DNA from: JBPOJN01 sp052033505
Lineage (GTDB): Bacteria; UBA10199; JACPAL01; GCA-016699445
DNA length: 47,424 bases
Reading direction: 5' to 3'
Assembly (NCBI GenBank): GCA_052033505.1
Contig: JBPOJN010000051.1
Span: 1 to 47,424 of the forward strand
Shown here: piece by piece, positions 1-7,215 of the stretch
How the letters are laid out: each line of letters starts with the position of its first letter
How positions within the stretch are numbered: the first letter of the stretch is position 1
Notes under the pieces: model-generated
Database searches by the model: none
What the model was told of the DNA's origin: nothing
The model's input: only the letters and a program-made list of their open reading frames with translations
Program-made: the position numbers and the translations under genes

Positions 1-1266
1 CAACCCTTCACCAGGATTCGGCGCCAATAAAAACTCACCGGCGTCGCCGCCAGACTCAGAGTAAAAAAGCCCCCCGATGGAAACGCCTTGAGTCAGAGGT
101 TGTAGCTGAAAAACGAACTTGGCATGCGTCATGCCCAGCTCATGAAGTTCTTTTTCGATTAGACGCGAAAGCCGCTGCGCCCCCTGCGTTCTTTTTTGGC
201 TTAAGTCGCGCGCGGCCTCAACGACTTTTTTCTCGAACCCACGGATTTCAGACTCCAACGCCCGCGTATCCAGATTTTCCAGGAGATCCAGGTCCGCTCT
301 CATCTCTTGGGCCTTCGCGATCAGGCTCTCTTCGGAGCCCCCGTATTTTTTCTTCAATCGCAAAATCAAGGCCAGGCGGTCTTCCACCTCCTGCAAGCGC
401 TCCGGATCGCCGCTCAAACGGTCGCGGTAACGTCCCAGTTCGCGCGCGGTCTCGCGCACCCTCACCGCGGCTTCCTCGACTTCACTCACGTGCGTTTCCA
501 AAGAAGCGTCGATCTGCGCCATGGCCTGCAGGTCTTTTTGAGCCGCGTTCAAGACTTCGGAAACCGCGCCTTCGCCGGAGTCCAGGAACGCGTCCACACG
601 GTCACAGAGTTCTTTCAGCTTCACCGCGTGCTTTGCGACGTCGCGTTCGCGGCGCAACTCTTCTTCCTCCCCGGCGCGCACGGCGGCTTGGTCCAACTCA
701 CGGAGCTGGAAACTCAAAAACTCCTGCTTCTCGCGGATTTCACGTTCCCTCTCCTCGAGTTTTTTTTTCTTCTCCAGGGCCGCGACCAAACTCCTGAAAT
801 GTCCGTGGTAGGCTTCGCAGTCGAGGTTCAAAAAATCGTCCAACAAGCTTAAATGCCGTTCCGTCGTCAACAAGACCTGCTGGCTGTGTTGCCCCGCGAG
901 GTCCATGCGCCGGGATCCGGCTTCTTCGAGCGCCGACACGGGCACGGGGCGTTCATCCACGTACGCGCGGCTCTTACCCGAACGCGAGACCACGCGGCGT
1001 AGCGAGGTCTCCTGCGCGTCCTCGGCGAAAAGCGCCGTCACTTCCATTTCGTCCTCGCCTTGGCGGATCAGATCCACGGAAGCGCGCGCGCCCATCAGGA
1101 GCTCGATCGCTTGGACGATGATGGATTTTCCGGAACCGGTCTCGCCGGAGAGGATGTTCAGGCCTTTTTCGAATTCCAGGAGGGCGTTGTCGATCAGGGC
1201 GAAGTTCCGGATCTGCAGCGACACGAGCATGTTTTTTTGTAGCACAGGTTTTTTCGCAAAGTCCAC
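1..1266 (-). CDS. recN: DNA repair protein RecN, C-terminal part beyond the window edge
   Basis: SMC-like ATPase of double-strand-break repair. The visible N-terminal ~420 residues (family about 555) hold the ABC head start 'LQIRNFALIDNA', Walker A GETGSGKS at residues 29-36 counted from the internal ATG at 1230, then a long Glu/Lys/Arg-rich coiled coil. The ABC signature and Walker B lie off the left edge. The GTG at 1266 is preferred because GGGGAAGA stands just upstream; the in-frame ATG at 1230 has no Shine-Dalgarno sequence and is the alternative. The gene is divergent from rarA with about 50 bases between starts. Family call is firm; start is moderately sure. Confidence 0.93.
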   Translation of the reverse strand, partial: MDFAKKPVLQKNMLVSLQIRNFALIDNALLEFEKGLNILSGETGSGKSIIVQAIELLMGARASVDLIRQGEDEMEVTALFAEDAQETSLRRVVSRSGKSRAYVDERPVPVSALEEAGSRRMDLAGQHSQQVLLTTERHLSLLDDFLNLDCEAYHGHFRSLVAALEKKKKLEEREREIREKQEFLSFQLRELDQAAVRAGEEEELRRERDVAKHAVKLKELCDRVDAFLDSGEGAVSEVLNAAQKDLQAMAQIDASLETHVSEVEEAAVRVRETARELGRYRDRLSGDPERLQEVEDRLALILRLKKKYGGSEESLIAKAQEMRADLDLLENLDTRALESEIRGFEKKVVEAARDLSQKRTQGAQRLSRLIEKELHELGMTHAKFVFQLQPLTQGVSIGGLFYSESGGDAGEFLLAPNPGEGL

Positions 1267-1278
1267 GCTCTTCCCCGC

Positions 1279-1307
1279 TTGGTTTTTGGAAAAATCTGAA
1301 GTAATTT
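1279..1307 (+). promoter_or_regulatory. Predicted sigma-70-type promoter of rarA giving a near-leaderless mRNA
   Basis: TTGGTT (1279-1284), a 17-base spacer, then TAATTT (1302-1307). The predicted start of transcription is near 1314, four bases before the rarA ATG. The only purine run before the ATG (GGAAG) touches it and is too close to act as a Shine-Dalgarno sequence. Inferred from spacing and sequence only. Confidence 0.45.
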
Positions 1308-1317
1308 CCATCGGAAG

Positions 1318-2685
1318 ATGGCCGAGCTTTTCGACGATATTCCGACCAAACCGAAAGCGGCGAAACCGGTCTCGCAATCAACCGGCCCGGCGCCTCAATC
1401 CCCTTTGGCCGAACGGATGCGTCCGCAGACCTTAGATGATATCGTCGGCCAGAAACACCTCTTGGGCGAAAACGGCCCTTTAAGACGGCAGATTTCTTCG
1501 GACCATATCCCGTCCTTGATCCTCTGGGGTCCGCCGGGAACGGGAAAAACCACGATCGCGCGCGTGATCGCGCATCATTCTAAATCACGTTTCCAACCGA
1601 TTTCGGCCGTCTTAGCCGGCGTGAAGGACTTAAAAGAAGTCATCGAGCTCGCCAGGCGCTTCTATCGCTCCGAAGAGAAACGTACGATTTTGTTCGTGGA
1701 CGAAATCCACCGCTGGAATAAATCGCAGCAAGATACGCTGTTACCCCACCTGGAAGACGGGACAATCACGCTGATCGGCGCCACGACCGAAAACCCGTCT
1801 TTTGAAATCATCGCCCCTCTTCTATCGCGGGCGAAAGTCTACGCCCTTGAGCCGCTGAACGCCGAAGACTTGAAAGAACTGATCGTACGCGCCTTGGCGG
1901 ACAAGGAACGTGGTTTGGGCCATGCGCATCTCACGCTCGCGCCCGAGGCGTTGGATTTCATCGCCGATACTTCCGATGGGGACGCACGCCGGGCTTTGAA
2001 TACCTTGGAAATCGCCGCGGGCCTCCTGAGTTCTGTGCCGGACAAGGACAAAGTCATCACGGCCGCGGTGGTCGAACAAGCCGTTCAGAAAAAATCCCTG
2101 CTCTACGACAAATCGGGCGAAGAGCACTACAACGTCATCTCCGCCTTCATCAAATCCATGCGCGGATCGGACCCGGACGCGGCGGTTTATTGGATGGCAC
2201 GCATGCTGGAAGCCGGTGAGGAACCCCTCTTCATCGCGCGGCGCATGGTGATTTTCGCCTCCGAAGACGTGGGGAACGCCGACCCGCAGGCGATCCAGGT
2301 CGCGGTGTCGGCGATGCAGGCCTTTGATTTCGTGGGTCTCCCGGAAGGTTGGATTCCCCTCGCTCAGGCCGCCACCTACTTGGCCTCCGCCCCGAAAAGC
2401 AACGCGAGTTACCTGTCTTATCTCGAGGCGAAAGAGGACGTGCACAAAGAAGGCACGCTGCCGGTCCCGAAACACATCCGCAACGCGCCGACCAAACTGA
2501 TGAAGTCCATGGATTACGGCAAAGGCTACCTTTACCCCCATGACTTCGAAGGGCACGCGGTCGCTCAGGATTATTTACCGGAAAAATTGCGGGGTAAGAA
2601 TTATTACCGCCCCACGGACAACGGTTACGAAAAGAAGATCGCGGAAAGACTCCGGAGCCTACCCAAAAACAAGCCATCGAAATGA
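1318..2685 (+). CDS. rarA: Replication-associated recombination protein A (AAA+ ATPase)
   Basis: RarA/MgsA/WRNIP1 family clamp-loader-like ATPase that acts at stalled replication forks. 455 residues, close to family length. An N-terminal disordered stretch (about 1-30) precedes 'RPQTLDDIVGQKHLL'. Walker A GPPGTGKTT is at 71-79, Walker B 'LFVDEIHRWNKSQQD' near 125-139, and sensor 1 'GATTENPSFE' near 154. The C-terminal tetramerisation half contains 'DVGNADPQA'. It stands alone on the plus strand, followed immediately by a rho-independent terminator that it shares with the convergent gene. Nothing looks damaged. Confidence 0.97.
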   Translation: MAELFDDIPTKPKAAKPVSQSTGPAPQSPLAERMRPQTLDDIVGQKHLLGENGPLRRQISSDHIPSLILWGPPGTGKTTIARVIAHHSKSRFQPISAVLAGVKDLKEVIELARRFYRSEEKRTILFVDEIHRWNKSQQDTLLPHLEDGTITLIGATTENPSFEIIAPLLSRAKVYALEPLNAEDLKELIVRALADKERGLGHAHLTLAPEALDFIADTSDGDARRALNTLEIAAGLLSSVPDKDKVITAAVVEQAVQKKSLLYDKSGEEHYNVISAFIKSMRGSDPDAAVYWMARMLEAGEEPLFIARRMVIFASEDVGNADPQAIQVAVSAMQAFDFVGLPEGWIPLAQAATYLASAPKSNASYLSYLEAKEDVHKEGTLPVPKHIRNAPTKLMKSMDYGKGYLYPHDFEGHAVAQDYLPEKLRGKNYYRPTDNGYEKKIAERLRSLPKNKPSK

Positions 2686-2714
2686 AAAAAGGGCCCCTTT
2701 CGGGACCCTTTTTT
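2685..2714. terminator. Bidirectional rho-independent terminator between rarA and the convergent gene
   Basis: AAAAAAGGG-CCCC-TTTC-GGGA-CCCTTTTTT forms a hairpin flanked by an A-run and a T-run, so it can terminate on both strands. It begins at the last base of the rarA stop codon and serves the minus-strand gene ending at 2742 as well. Confidence 0.85.
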
Positions 2715-2741
2715 CGAAACTAAAATCTCAAACCGTCTTTT

Positions 2742-3269
2742 TTAGTGCATGAAACGGACGGAATTGATCGAGGCCATGAACTCATTGGCGAACGAGCTGA
2801 AGTTGTTCGTCGGGCCCGTGCATTCCAGCTTCAAACCCTTGGCGGCGTCGCGATAGACGGCGACCAAGTAGTTCAATTCACCGCTCTGTCCGGAAAGCAA
2901 AGAAACGTTGCGTCCGTTGATCACGCGATTCTGAACGCTGGTCACGTTGATGCCGCGAGCTTGCAGGTCTTTCTTAGCCTTGCTGGCATACTGATGCGCC
3001 GTTTTGCCGGTGGCGTTCGGATCATAGATCAGCTTCATAACGGGGTTCGCACCTTCACGATGCAAGACCCAGCGCACGGCTTCTTCGCTGATGTTCTTCG
3101 TTTGCGTGTCCCAAGACGGGCTCGGCTTGCAGACCTGGAACGTTCCGTCGACGACGACGCACGTTTTGCTGGTCCAGTTGAGATACCCTGCGGCCTGGGC
3201 CTTACCCAAACCGGTCATCGATACCACCGCGGCCATCAAGATGGCGACGGCAAGAACTTGTTTTCTCAT
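2742..3269 (-). CDS. Small secreted protein of unknown function
   Basis: 175 residues from the ATG at 3269, which follows AAAAGGAG; an upstream in-frame start at 3314 has no such signal. The N-terminus is a signal peptide: MRKQ, a hydrophobic core, then cleavage near 'GKAQA-AGYL'. The mature part has two early cysteines ('TCVV...QVC') and one late ('LECTG'), and ends 'SFANEFMASINSVRFMH'. That ending recalls periplasmic PsbP/DcrB-like folds, but this is only an impression. No catalytic motif is seen. It lies between rarA and recA on the recA strand, 77 bases after the recA stop, so it may be read partly from recA. Confidence 0.8.
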   Translation of the reverse strand: MRKQVLAVAILMAAVVSMTGLGKAQAAGYLNWTSKTCVVVDGTFQVCKPSPSWDTQTKNISEEAVRWVLHREGANPVMKLIYDPNATGKTAHQYASKAKKDLQARGINVTSVQNRVINGRNVSLLSGQSGELNYLVAVYRDAAKGLKLECTGPTNNFSSFANEFMASINSVRFMH

Positions 3270-3346
3270 ATTTATTTCTCCTTTTGAGGGCCCGCTGGGT
3301 AACACAGGGTCCATATGAATGCAATCTTAACTCGAAGAGTTTTTGT

Positions 3347-4426
3347 TTAGGCGCCGACGGCTTTCTTTTTCACGTCCGACTTCTCAAGCTTAGTGACTTT
3401 TTCCGCGCTGGCGACAGCTGCGGCGTCCTTGGCGAGACCGACTTTGTGAAAAATATCTTTTTCAATGTCGGCGGCGATCGCTTTAGTGTCGCGCAAGAAC
3501 AAGCGCGCGTTGTCACGGCCTTGTCCGATGCGTTCGCCGTTGTAGGCATACCAAGTCCCTGATTTTTCAACGACCTGATGCAGTTCCGCCATGTCCAAGA
3601 TCTCTCCGTCGCGCGAAATGCCCTCGCCGTAGATGATGTCAAATTCGACTTCGCGGAACGGAGGCGCGACTTTATTCTTCACGACTTTCACGCGCGTGCG
3701 GTTGCCGACGACCTGGTCGCCGTTCTTGATCGGGGCGATGCGGCGGATGTCCAAGCGGACCGAGGCGTAGAACTTAAGCGCGTTGCCGCCGGTGGTCGTT
3801 TCAGGATTTCCGAACATGACGCCGATCTTCATGCGGATTTGGTTGATGAAAATGATCATGGTCTTCGCGCGGGCGGCCGTCGCCGTCAGTTTGCGCAAGG
3901 CCTGGCTCATGAGACGGGCTTGGGCGCCCATTTGGGCCTCGCCCATTTCGCCTTCGATTTCCTTGCGGGGAACCAAGGCTGCGACGGAATCGATGACGAT
4001 CATGTCGATCGCGCCGCTCTTGACCAGCATGTCCGCGATTTCCAGGGCCTGCTCGCCGCTGTCCGGCTGCGAGATCAGCAGGTCTTCGGTTTTGACGCCC
4101 AGTTTTTTCGCATATTGAACGTCGAGCGCGTGCTCGGCGTCGATAAAGGCCGCGACGCCGCCTTTTTTCTGCACCTGCGCCAACGTCGTCAGCGCGAGCG
4201 TCGTTTTACCCGAGGACTCCGGACCGTAGACTTCAATGATGCGCCCTTTCGGCAACCCGCCGATACCTAAAGCCAGATCCAATCCGAGCGACCCGGTCGG
4301 GATCGACTCGATTTCCTGCTTAAGCTCTTCGACGCCCAAACGCATGATGGCGCCTTTTCCGAATTGTTTTTCGATGGTACCGATCGTTGTCGAGATGATT
4401 TTGTCTTTTTCTTTTCCGTTTTCCAT
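3347..4426 (-). CDS. recA: Recombinase RecA
   Basis: ATP-dependent strand-exchange protein and LexA coprotease. 359 residues from the ATG at 4426, which has AGAGGG four bases upstream; a TTG at 4447 would add seven residues without a better site. Walker A GPESSGKT is at 68-75, Walker B 'MIVIDSVAAL' at 142-151, then loop L1 'EGEMGEAQMG' and the L2 region 'NPETTTGGNALKFYASVRLDIRR'-type core. The Lys/Ala-rich C-terminal tail is typical. It is the last gene of pgpA-cinA-recA, separated from cinA by 162 bases that probably carry its own promoter. Confidence 0.99.
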   Translation of the reverse strand: MENGKEKDKIISTTIGTIEKQFGKGAIMRLGVEELKQEIESIPTGSLGLDLALGIGGLPKGRIIEVYGPESSGKTTLALTTLAQVQKKGGVAAFIDAEHALDVQYAKKLGVKTEDLLISQPDSGEQALEIADMLVKSGAIDMIVIDSVAALVPRKEIEGEMGEAQMGAQARLMSQALRKLTATAARAKTMIIFINQIRMKIGVMFGNPETTTGGNALKFYASVRLDIRRIAPIKNGDQVVGNRTRVKVVKNKVAPPFREVEFDIIYGEGISRDGEILDMAELHQVVEKSGTWYAYNGERIGQGRDNARLFLRDTKAIAADIEKDIFHKVGLAKDAAAVASAEKVTKLEKSDVKKKAVGA

Positions 4427-4474
4427 AAGCCCTCTTTTTGTTTTCAATTATCAAATTACTTTGGGGAGTCCATC

Positions 4475-4488
4475 CCTATTTGGATAGG
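4475..4488. promoter_or_regulatory. Short palindrome upstream of recA, possible operator
   Basis: CCTAT-TTGG-ATAGG is a perfect 5-base inverted repeat about 50 bases upstream of the recA start, where an SOS operator would be expected. It matches no LexA box I can name, and LexA sites vary widely between phyla. Weak evidence taken alone. Confidence 0.3.
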
Positions 4489-4588
4489 AACGGCAAGGTC
4501 TAAGCAAAGAAAATGCCAGCATTCCACAGGTCCGCACACCGAACTAAAAATCAAAACCGTCCGAAGGCCGGTCGGAGGCGTTGCGGAA

Positions 4589-5845
4589 TCAAACTCCGGT
4601 CGTCCGAAGGGACTTGCGCAACAGATCCAATGCCGAAAAAGCCGCGGCGCGCTTGACCATGTCGCGTGGGAAGCTGAAAAAAAGCTTTCTGTGCACGGTC
4701 TCCCGCGGCGTCGCCAAGGCGATATGCACCGTGCCGACGGGTTTTTCGGGCGTACCGCCGTCGGGACCCGCGATGCCCGTGATACCGATCCCGTAGGTCG
4801 TATTCGCCAAGCGCCGGATGCCCTCGGCCATGGCGATCGCGGTTTCTTCGCTGACGGCCCCGTGTTTTTGCAAAGTTTCAGCGGGGACATTTAATAGCTG
4901 CATTTTGGATTCGTTCGAATACGTCACGACGCCCCGCTCGAAGGTGCTGGAAGAACCCGGCACGTCGGTCAGCAGGTTTGCGACTAAACCTCCCGTACAG
5001 GATTCCGCCGTCGCGATGGTTTCACCGCGCGAGCGCAAGGTTTCACCGATCCACCGCGGCAAGGCCACGTCGTCCTCGGAATAAGCCAGATCTCCCAGGC
5101 GCTCCCGGATCTTTGCGACTACGGTTGCGACGCGTTCGGAAGCCGAGACTTTTTGATCGGGCTTATCCCATGCGGTGACTTTCAATAAAATTTCCGGGAA
5201 GAAAACCCGGTACGCGAGATCCACGCCGCTCAAATCGATCGGGTCGTCGCCCTCGAGCTTATGAGCCATCGTCGCCTCTGGCGCGCCGAAACAACGCAGG
5301 ATTTTGTGCGCATAGCCACGCTTGCCGCCGGCGATTTCTTCCAAAGCCGGAAGTATCGACGCCTCGAACATGCCCTTCATCTCGCGGGGGACTCCCGGCA
5401 GGAAGAAAAAACGGCAGCCCCGATAATCGACGTCCGTGCCCGGGGCGGTCCCGAAGGGATTCGGAATGCGGCGCGCGCCCTGGGGCAAGAGAGCCTGGCG
5501 TTTGTTGTTTTCGGACATCTCGCGGTTCATGCGGCGGAAACGTTCTTCGATTTCGCTTAAAGCGGCCGGATCCATCACGAGAGGCACCCCGAAAGTCTTC
5601 GCCGCCGTCTCGATCGTAATATCATCGGAGGTCGGCCCCAACCCCCCCGTCACGATGACGGCTTGCGATCGCGAAGCCGCGAGTCTTAAAGCTTCTGAGA
5701 TCGCTTCCGGCTCGTCGCCGACGGTCTGATGCCAGTGCAACGTATATCCTCGCGTCCAGAGAGATTCGCCCAGCCACGCGAAATTCGTGTCGGTGATCGC
5801 TCCGGAAAGGACTTCGTCGCCGATGGTTAGGACTTCGATTTTCAT
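4589..5845 (-). CDS. cinA: CinA-like protein (nicotinamide-nucleotide amidase / competence-damage protein)
   Basis: 418 residues in two domains. The N-terminal MoCF-like domain (about 1-170) opens 'MKIEVLTIGDEVLSGAITDTN' and carries 'VTGGLGPTSDDIT'. The C-terminal PncC domain (about 250-418) carries 'TAESCTGGLVANLLT' and 'GITGIAGPDGG', typical of NMN deamidase in pyridine nucleotide recycling. The ATG at 5845 is preceded by AGGTGA; the reading frame stays open for about 150 codons upstream, but those codons overlap pgpA in another frame and are not coding. It starts 8 bases after the pgpA stop and precedes recA, a conserved order in many proteobacteria. Confidence 0.95.
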   Translation of the reverse strand: MKIEVLTIGDEVLSGAITDTNFAWLGESLWTRGYTLHWHQTVGDEPEAISEALRLAASRSQAVIVTGGLGPTSDDITIETAAKTFGVPLVMDPAALSEIEERFRRMNREMSENNKRQALLPQGARRIPNPFGTAPGTDVDYRGCRFFFLPGVPREMKGMFEASILPALEEIAGGKRGYAHKILRCFGAPEATMAHKLEGDDPIDLSGVDLAYRVFFPEILLKVTAWDKPDQKVSASERVATVVAKIRERLGDLAYSEDDVALPRWIGETLRSRGETIATAESCTGGLVANLLTDVPGSSSTFERGVVTYSNESKMQLLNVPAETLQKHGAVSEETAIAMAEGIRRLANTTYGIGITGIAGPDGGTPEKPVGTVHIALATPRETVHRKLFFSFPRDMVKRAAAFSALDLLRKSLRTTGV

Positions 5846-5853
5846 AAAATCAC

Positions 5854-6300
5854 CTAGAGAGCACGCACCGCGATTTGCAGCACCAAATTCGCCAATATCC
5901 CCGCTCCGACGTCGTCCATCATCACGCCCCAACCACGCGGCAGGTCTTGCAGGCGCGAGATCGGGAACGGTTTCCAGATATCGAAGAGACGGAAAAGGAC
6001 AAATCCTGCGACGGCGGTTTTCCAAGTGAAAGGCAAGAAAGCGAGCGCCAAGATCACGCCCATCACTTCGTCGATCACGATGACCTGGGCGTCGACTTTT
6101 TGAAGTATGATTTCGGCCTGAGTGGAAACCCAGACGCTCACGAGAAACAAGGTCGTCAAAGTCACGAGATACGCGGGTAACGGCAAACGCATCAGACACC
6201 ACGCGAATCCCAGTCCAACGACCGAGCCGTAGGTGCCCGGCATGCCCGGAATCCAGCCGCTTCCAAAACCCGTGGCGATAAAGAGGATGATACGGCACAT
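5854..6300 (-). CDS. pgpA: Phosphatidylglycerophosphatase A
   Basis: Inner-membrane lipid phosphatase that converts phosphatidylglycerophosphate to phosphatidylglycerol. 148 residues with the family hallmarks 'GSGWIPGMPGTYGS' near the N-terminus, 'VIDEVMG' mid-protein, and 'DIWKPFPI..LQDLPRGWGVMMDDVGAG' in the second half. Three or four hydrophobic segments. First gene of the pgpA-cinA-recA run. GGAGG lies about 15 bases before the ATG, longer than ideal. Confidence 0.96.
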   Translation of the reverse strand: MCRIILFIATGFGSGWIPGMPGTYGSVVGLGFAWCLMRLPLPAYLVTLTTLFLVSVWVSTQAEIILQKVDAQVIVIDEVMGVILALAFLPFTWKTAVAGFVLFRLFDIWKPFPISRLQDLPRGWGVMMDDVGAGILANLVLQIAVRAL

Positions 6301-6384
6301 GAAATTGATTGCGAACCTCCGAGTCCTTGAATTAGCTCAGCGTCGTCTCGGTTCGTCCACCAAAATTTCATCCGAAAGGATTTT

Positions 6385-7128
6385 ATGAAACTCAAAAACA
6401 AAATCGCCGTCGTCACCGGAGGCGCCCAGGGCATCGGCCGCGCGATCTCGAAGCGCCTGGCGGAGGACGGAGCCACGGTCGCGATTTTCGACATGAAAGC
6501 GGAAGGCGAAAAAACGGCGCAGGAAATCAACGGACTCTTCCTCAAAACCGATTGCACCAAAAAATCCGAGGTTGACGCGTCGGTTGCGACGGTCATTCAA
6601 AAATTCGGTCAAATCGATATTCTGGTGAACAACATCGGCTGGGCCCTGCCCACGTTTTTCATCGAAGAAGACGAAGCGTATTGGGACAAGGTCATCGCGG
6701 TGAATTCGAAGACGCAGCTCTTGGTCACGCACGCGGTCTTGAAGGACATGACGAAACGCAAGAGCGGCCAAGGAAATTCAAAGATCGTGAACATCGCCTC
6801 CGACGCAGGTCGCGTGGGCCAAATGCAGGGCGTCGTGTATTCTCTTTGCAAGGCCGGCGTCATCGGCTTCACGAAGGGACTGGCGCGTGAGGTCGCCCGT
6901 CAGCAGATCAACGTCAACTGCCTCTGTCCGGGACCCACCGAGACGCCGCTTTACGACGAAGCGATCTCCCCAAAGATCAAAGACGCCTTCTCGCAGATCA
7001 TCCCCTTCAAACGCATCGCCGATCCAAAAGAGATCGCCGCGGGCGTGGCGTTTTTCTGTTCCCCGGATTCCGACTATGTGACCGGACAGGTTATTTCCGT
7101 CTCGGGGGGCTTAACGATGGCGGGTTAG
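6385..7128 (+). CDS. Short-chain dehydrogenase/reductase (SDR family)
   Basis: NAD(P)-dependent oxidoreductase, 247 residues, classical SDR. Cofactor motif TGGAQGIG is at 11-18, 'NNIGW' at 82-86, catalytic Ser139 sits in 'IVNIASDAG', Tyr152 and Lys156 in 'YSLCK', and 'CPGPTETPL' follows. The 'NNIGWALPTFF' segment resembles BadH-type 2-hydroxycyclohexanecarboxyl-CoA dehydrogenases rather than FabG, but the substrate cannot be fixed from sequence. AAAGGA lies six bases before the ATG. It is monocistronic, divergent from pgpA, and ends in a strong terminator. Confidence 0.92.
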   Translation: MKLKNKIAVVTGGAQGIGRAISKRLAEDGATVAIFDMKAEGEKTAQEINGLFLKTDCTKKSEVDASVATVIQKFGQIDILVNNIGWALPTFFIEEDEAYWDKVIAVNSKTQLLVTHAVLKDMTKRKSGQGNSKIVNIASDAGRVGQMQGVVYSLCKAGVIGFTKGLAREVARQQINVNCLCPGPTETPLYDEAISPKIKDAFSQIIPFKRIADPKEIAAGVAFFCSPDSDYVTGQVISVSGGLTMAG

Positions 7129-7152
7129 ACTTCACTTTTAACTTTAAAAAAC

Positions 7153-7202
7153 AAAAGCCCCTTCGGCGTCTTTTGAAAACGCGAAGGGGCTTTTAATTTT
7201 TC
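7153..7202. terminator. Strong bidirectional rho-independent terminator
   Basis: AAAAGCCCCTTCG pairs with CGAAGGGGCTTTT around a short loop, followed by AATTTTT on the plus strand and preceded by A-rich sequence. It serves the SDR gene and the convergent propeller gene that ends at 7216. Confidence 0.92.
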
Positions 7203-7215
7203 GAGGAAGTTCGAT

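Noticed and set aside
3269..3320. Possible sigma-54 site TGGACCCTGTGTTACC before the secreted protein at 3269
   Set aside because: Spacing fits, but the essential GC of the -12 element is AC and the -24 element is TGGAC, so the match is too weak.
5846..6298. N-terminal extension of the cinA frame
   Set aside because: It runs antiphase through pgpA; the true start has AGGTGA and the conserved 'MKIEVLTIGDE'.
6325..6365. tRNA-like words TAGCTCAG and GGTTCG between pgpA and the SDR gene
   Set aside because: The distance between them is far too short for a tRNA, and no acceptor or anticodon stem can be drawn.
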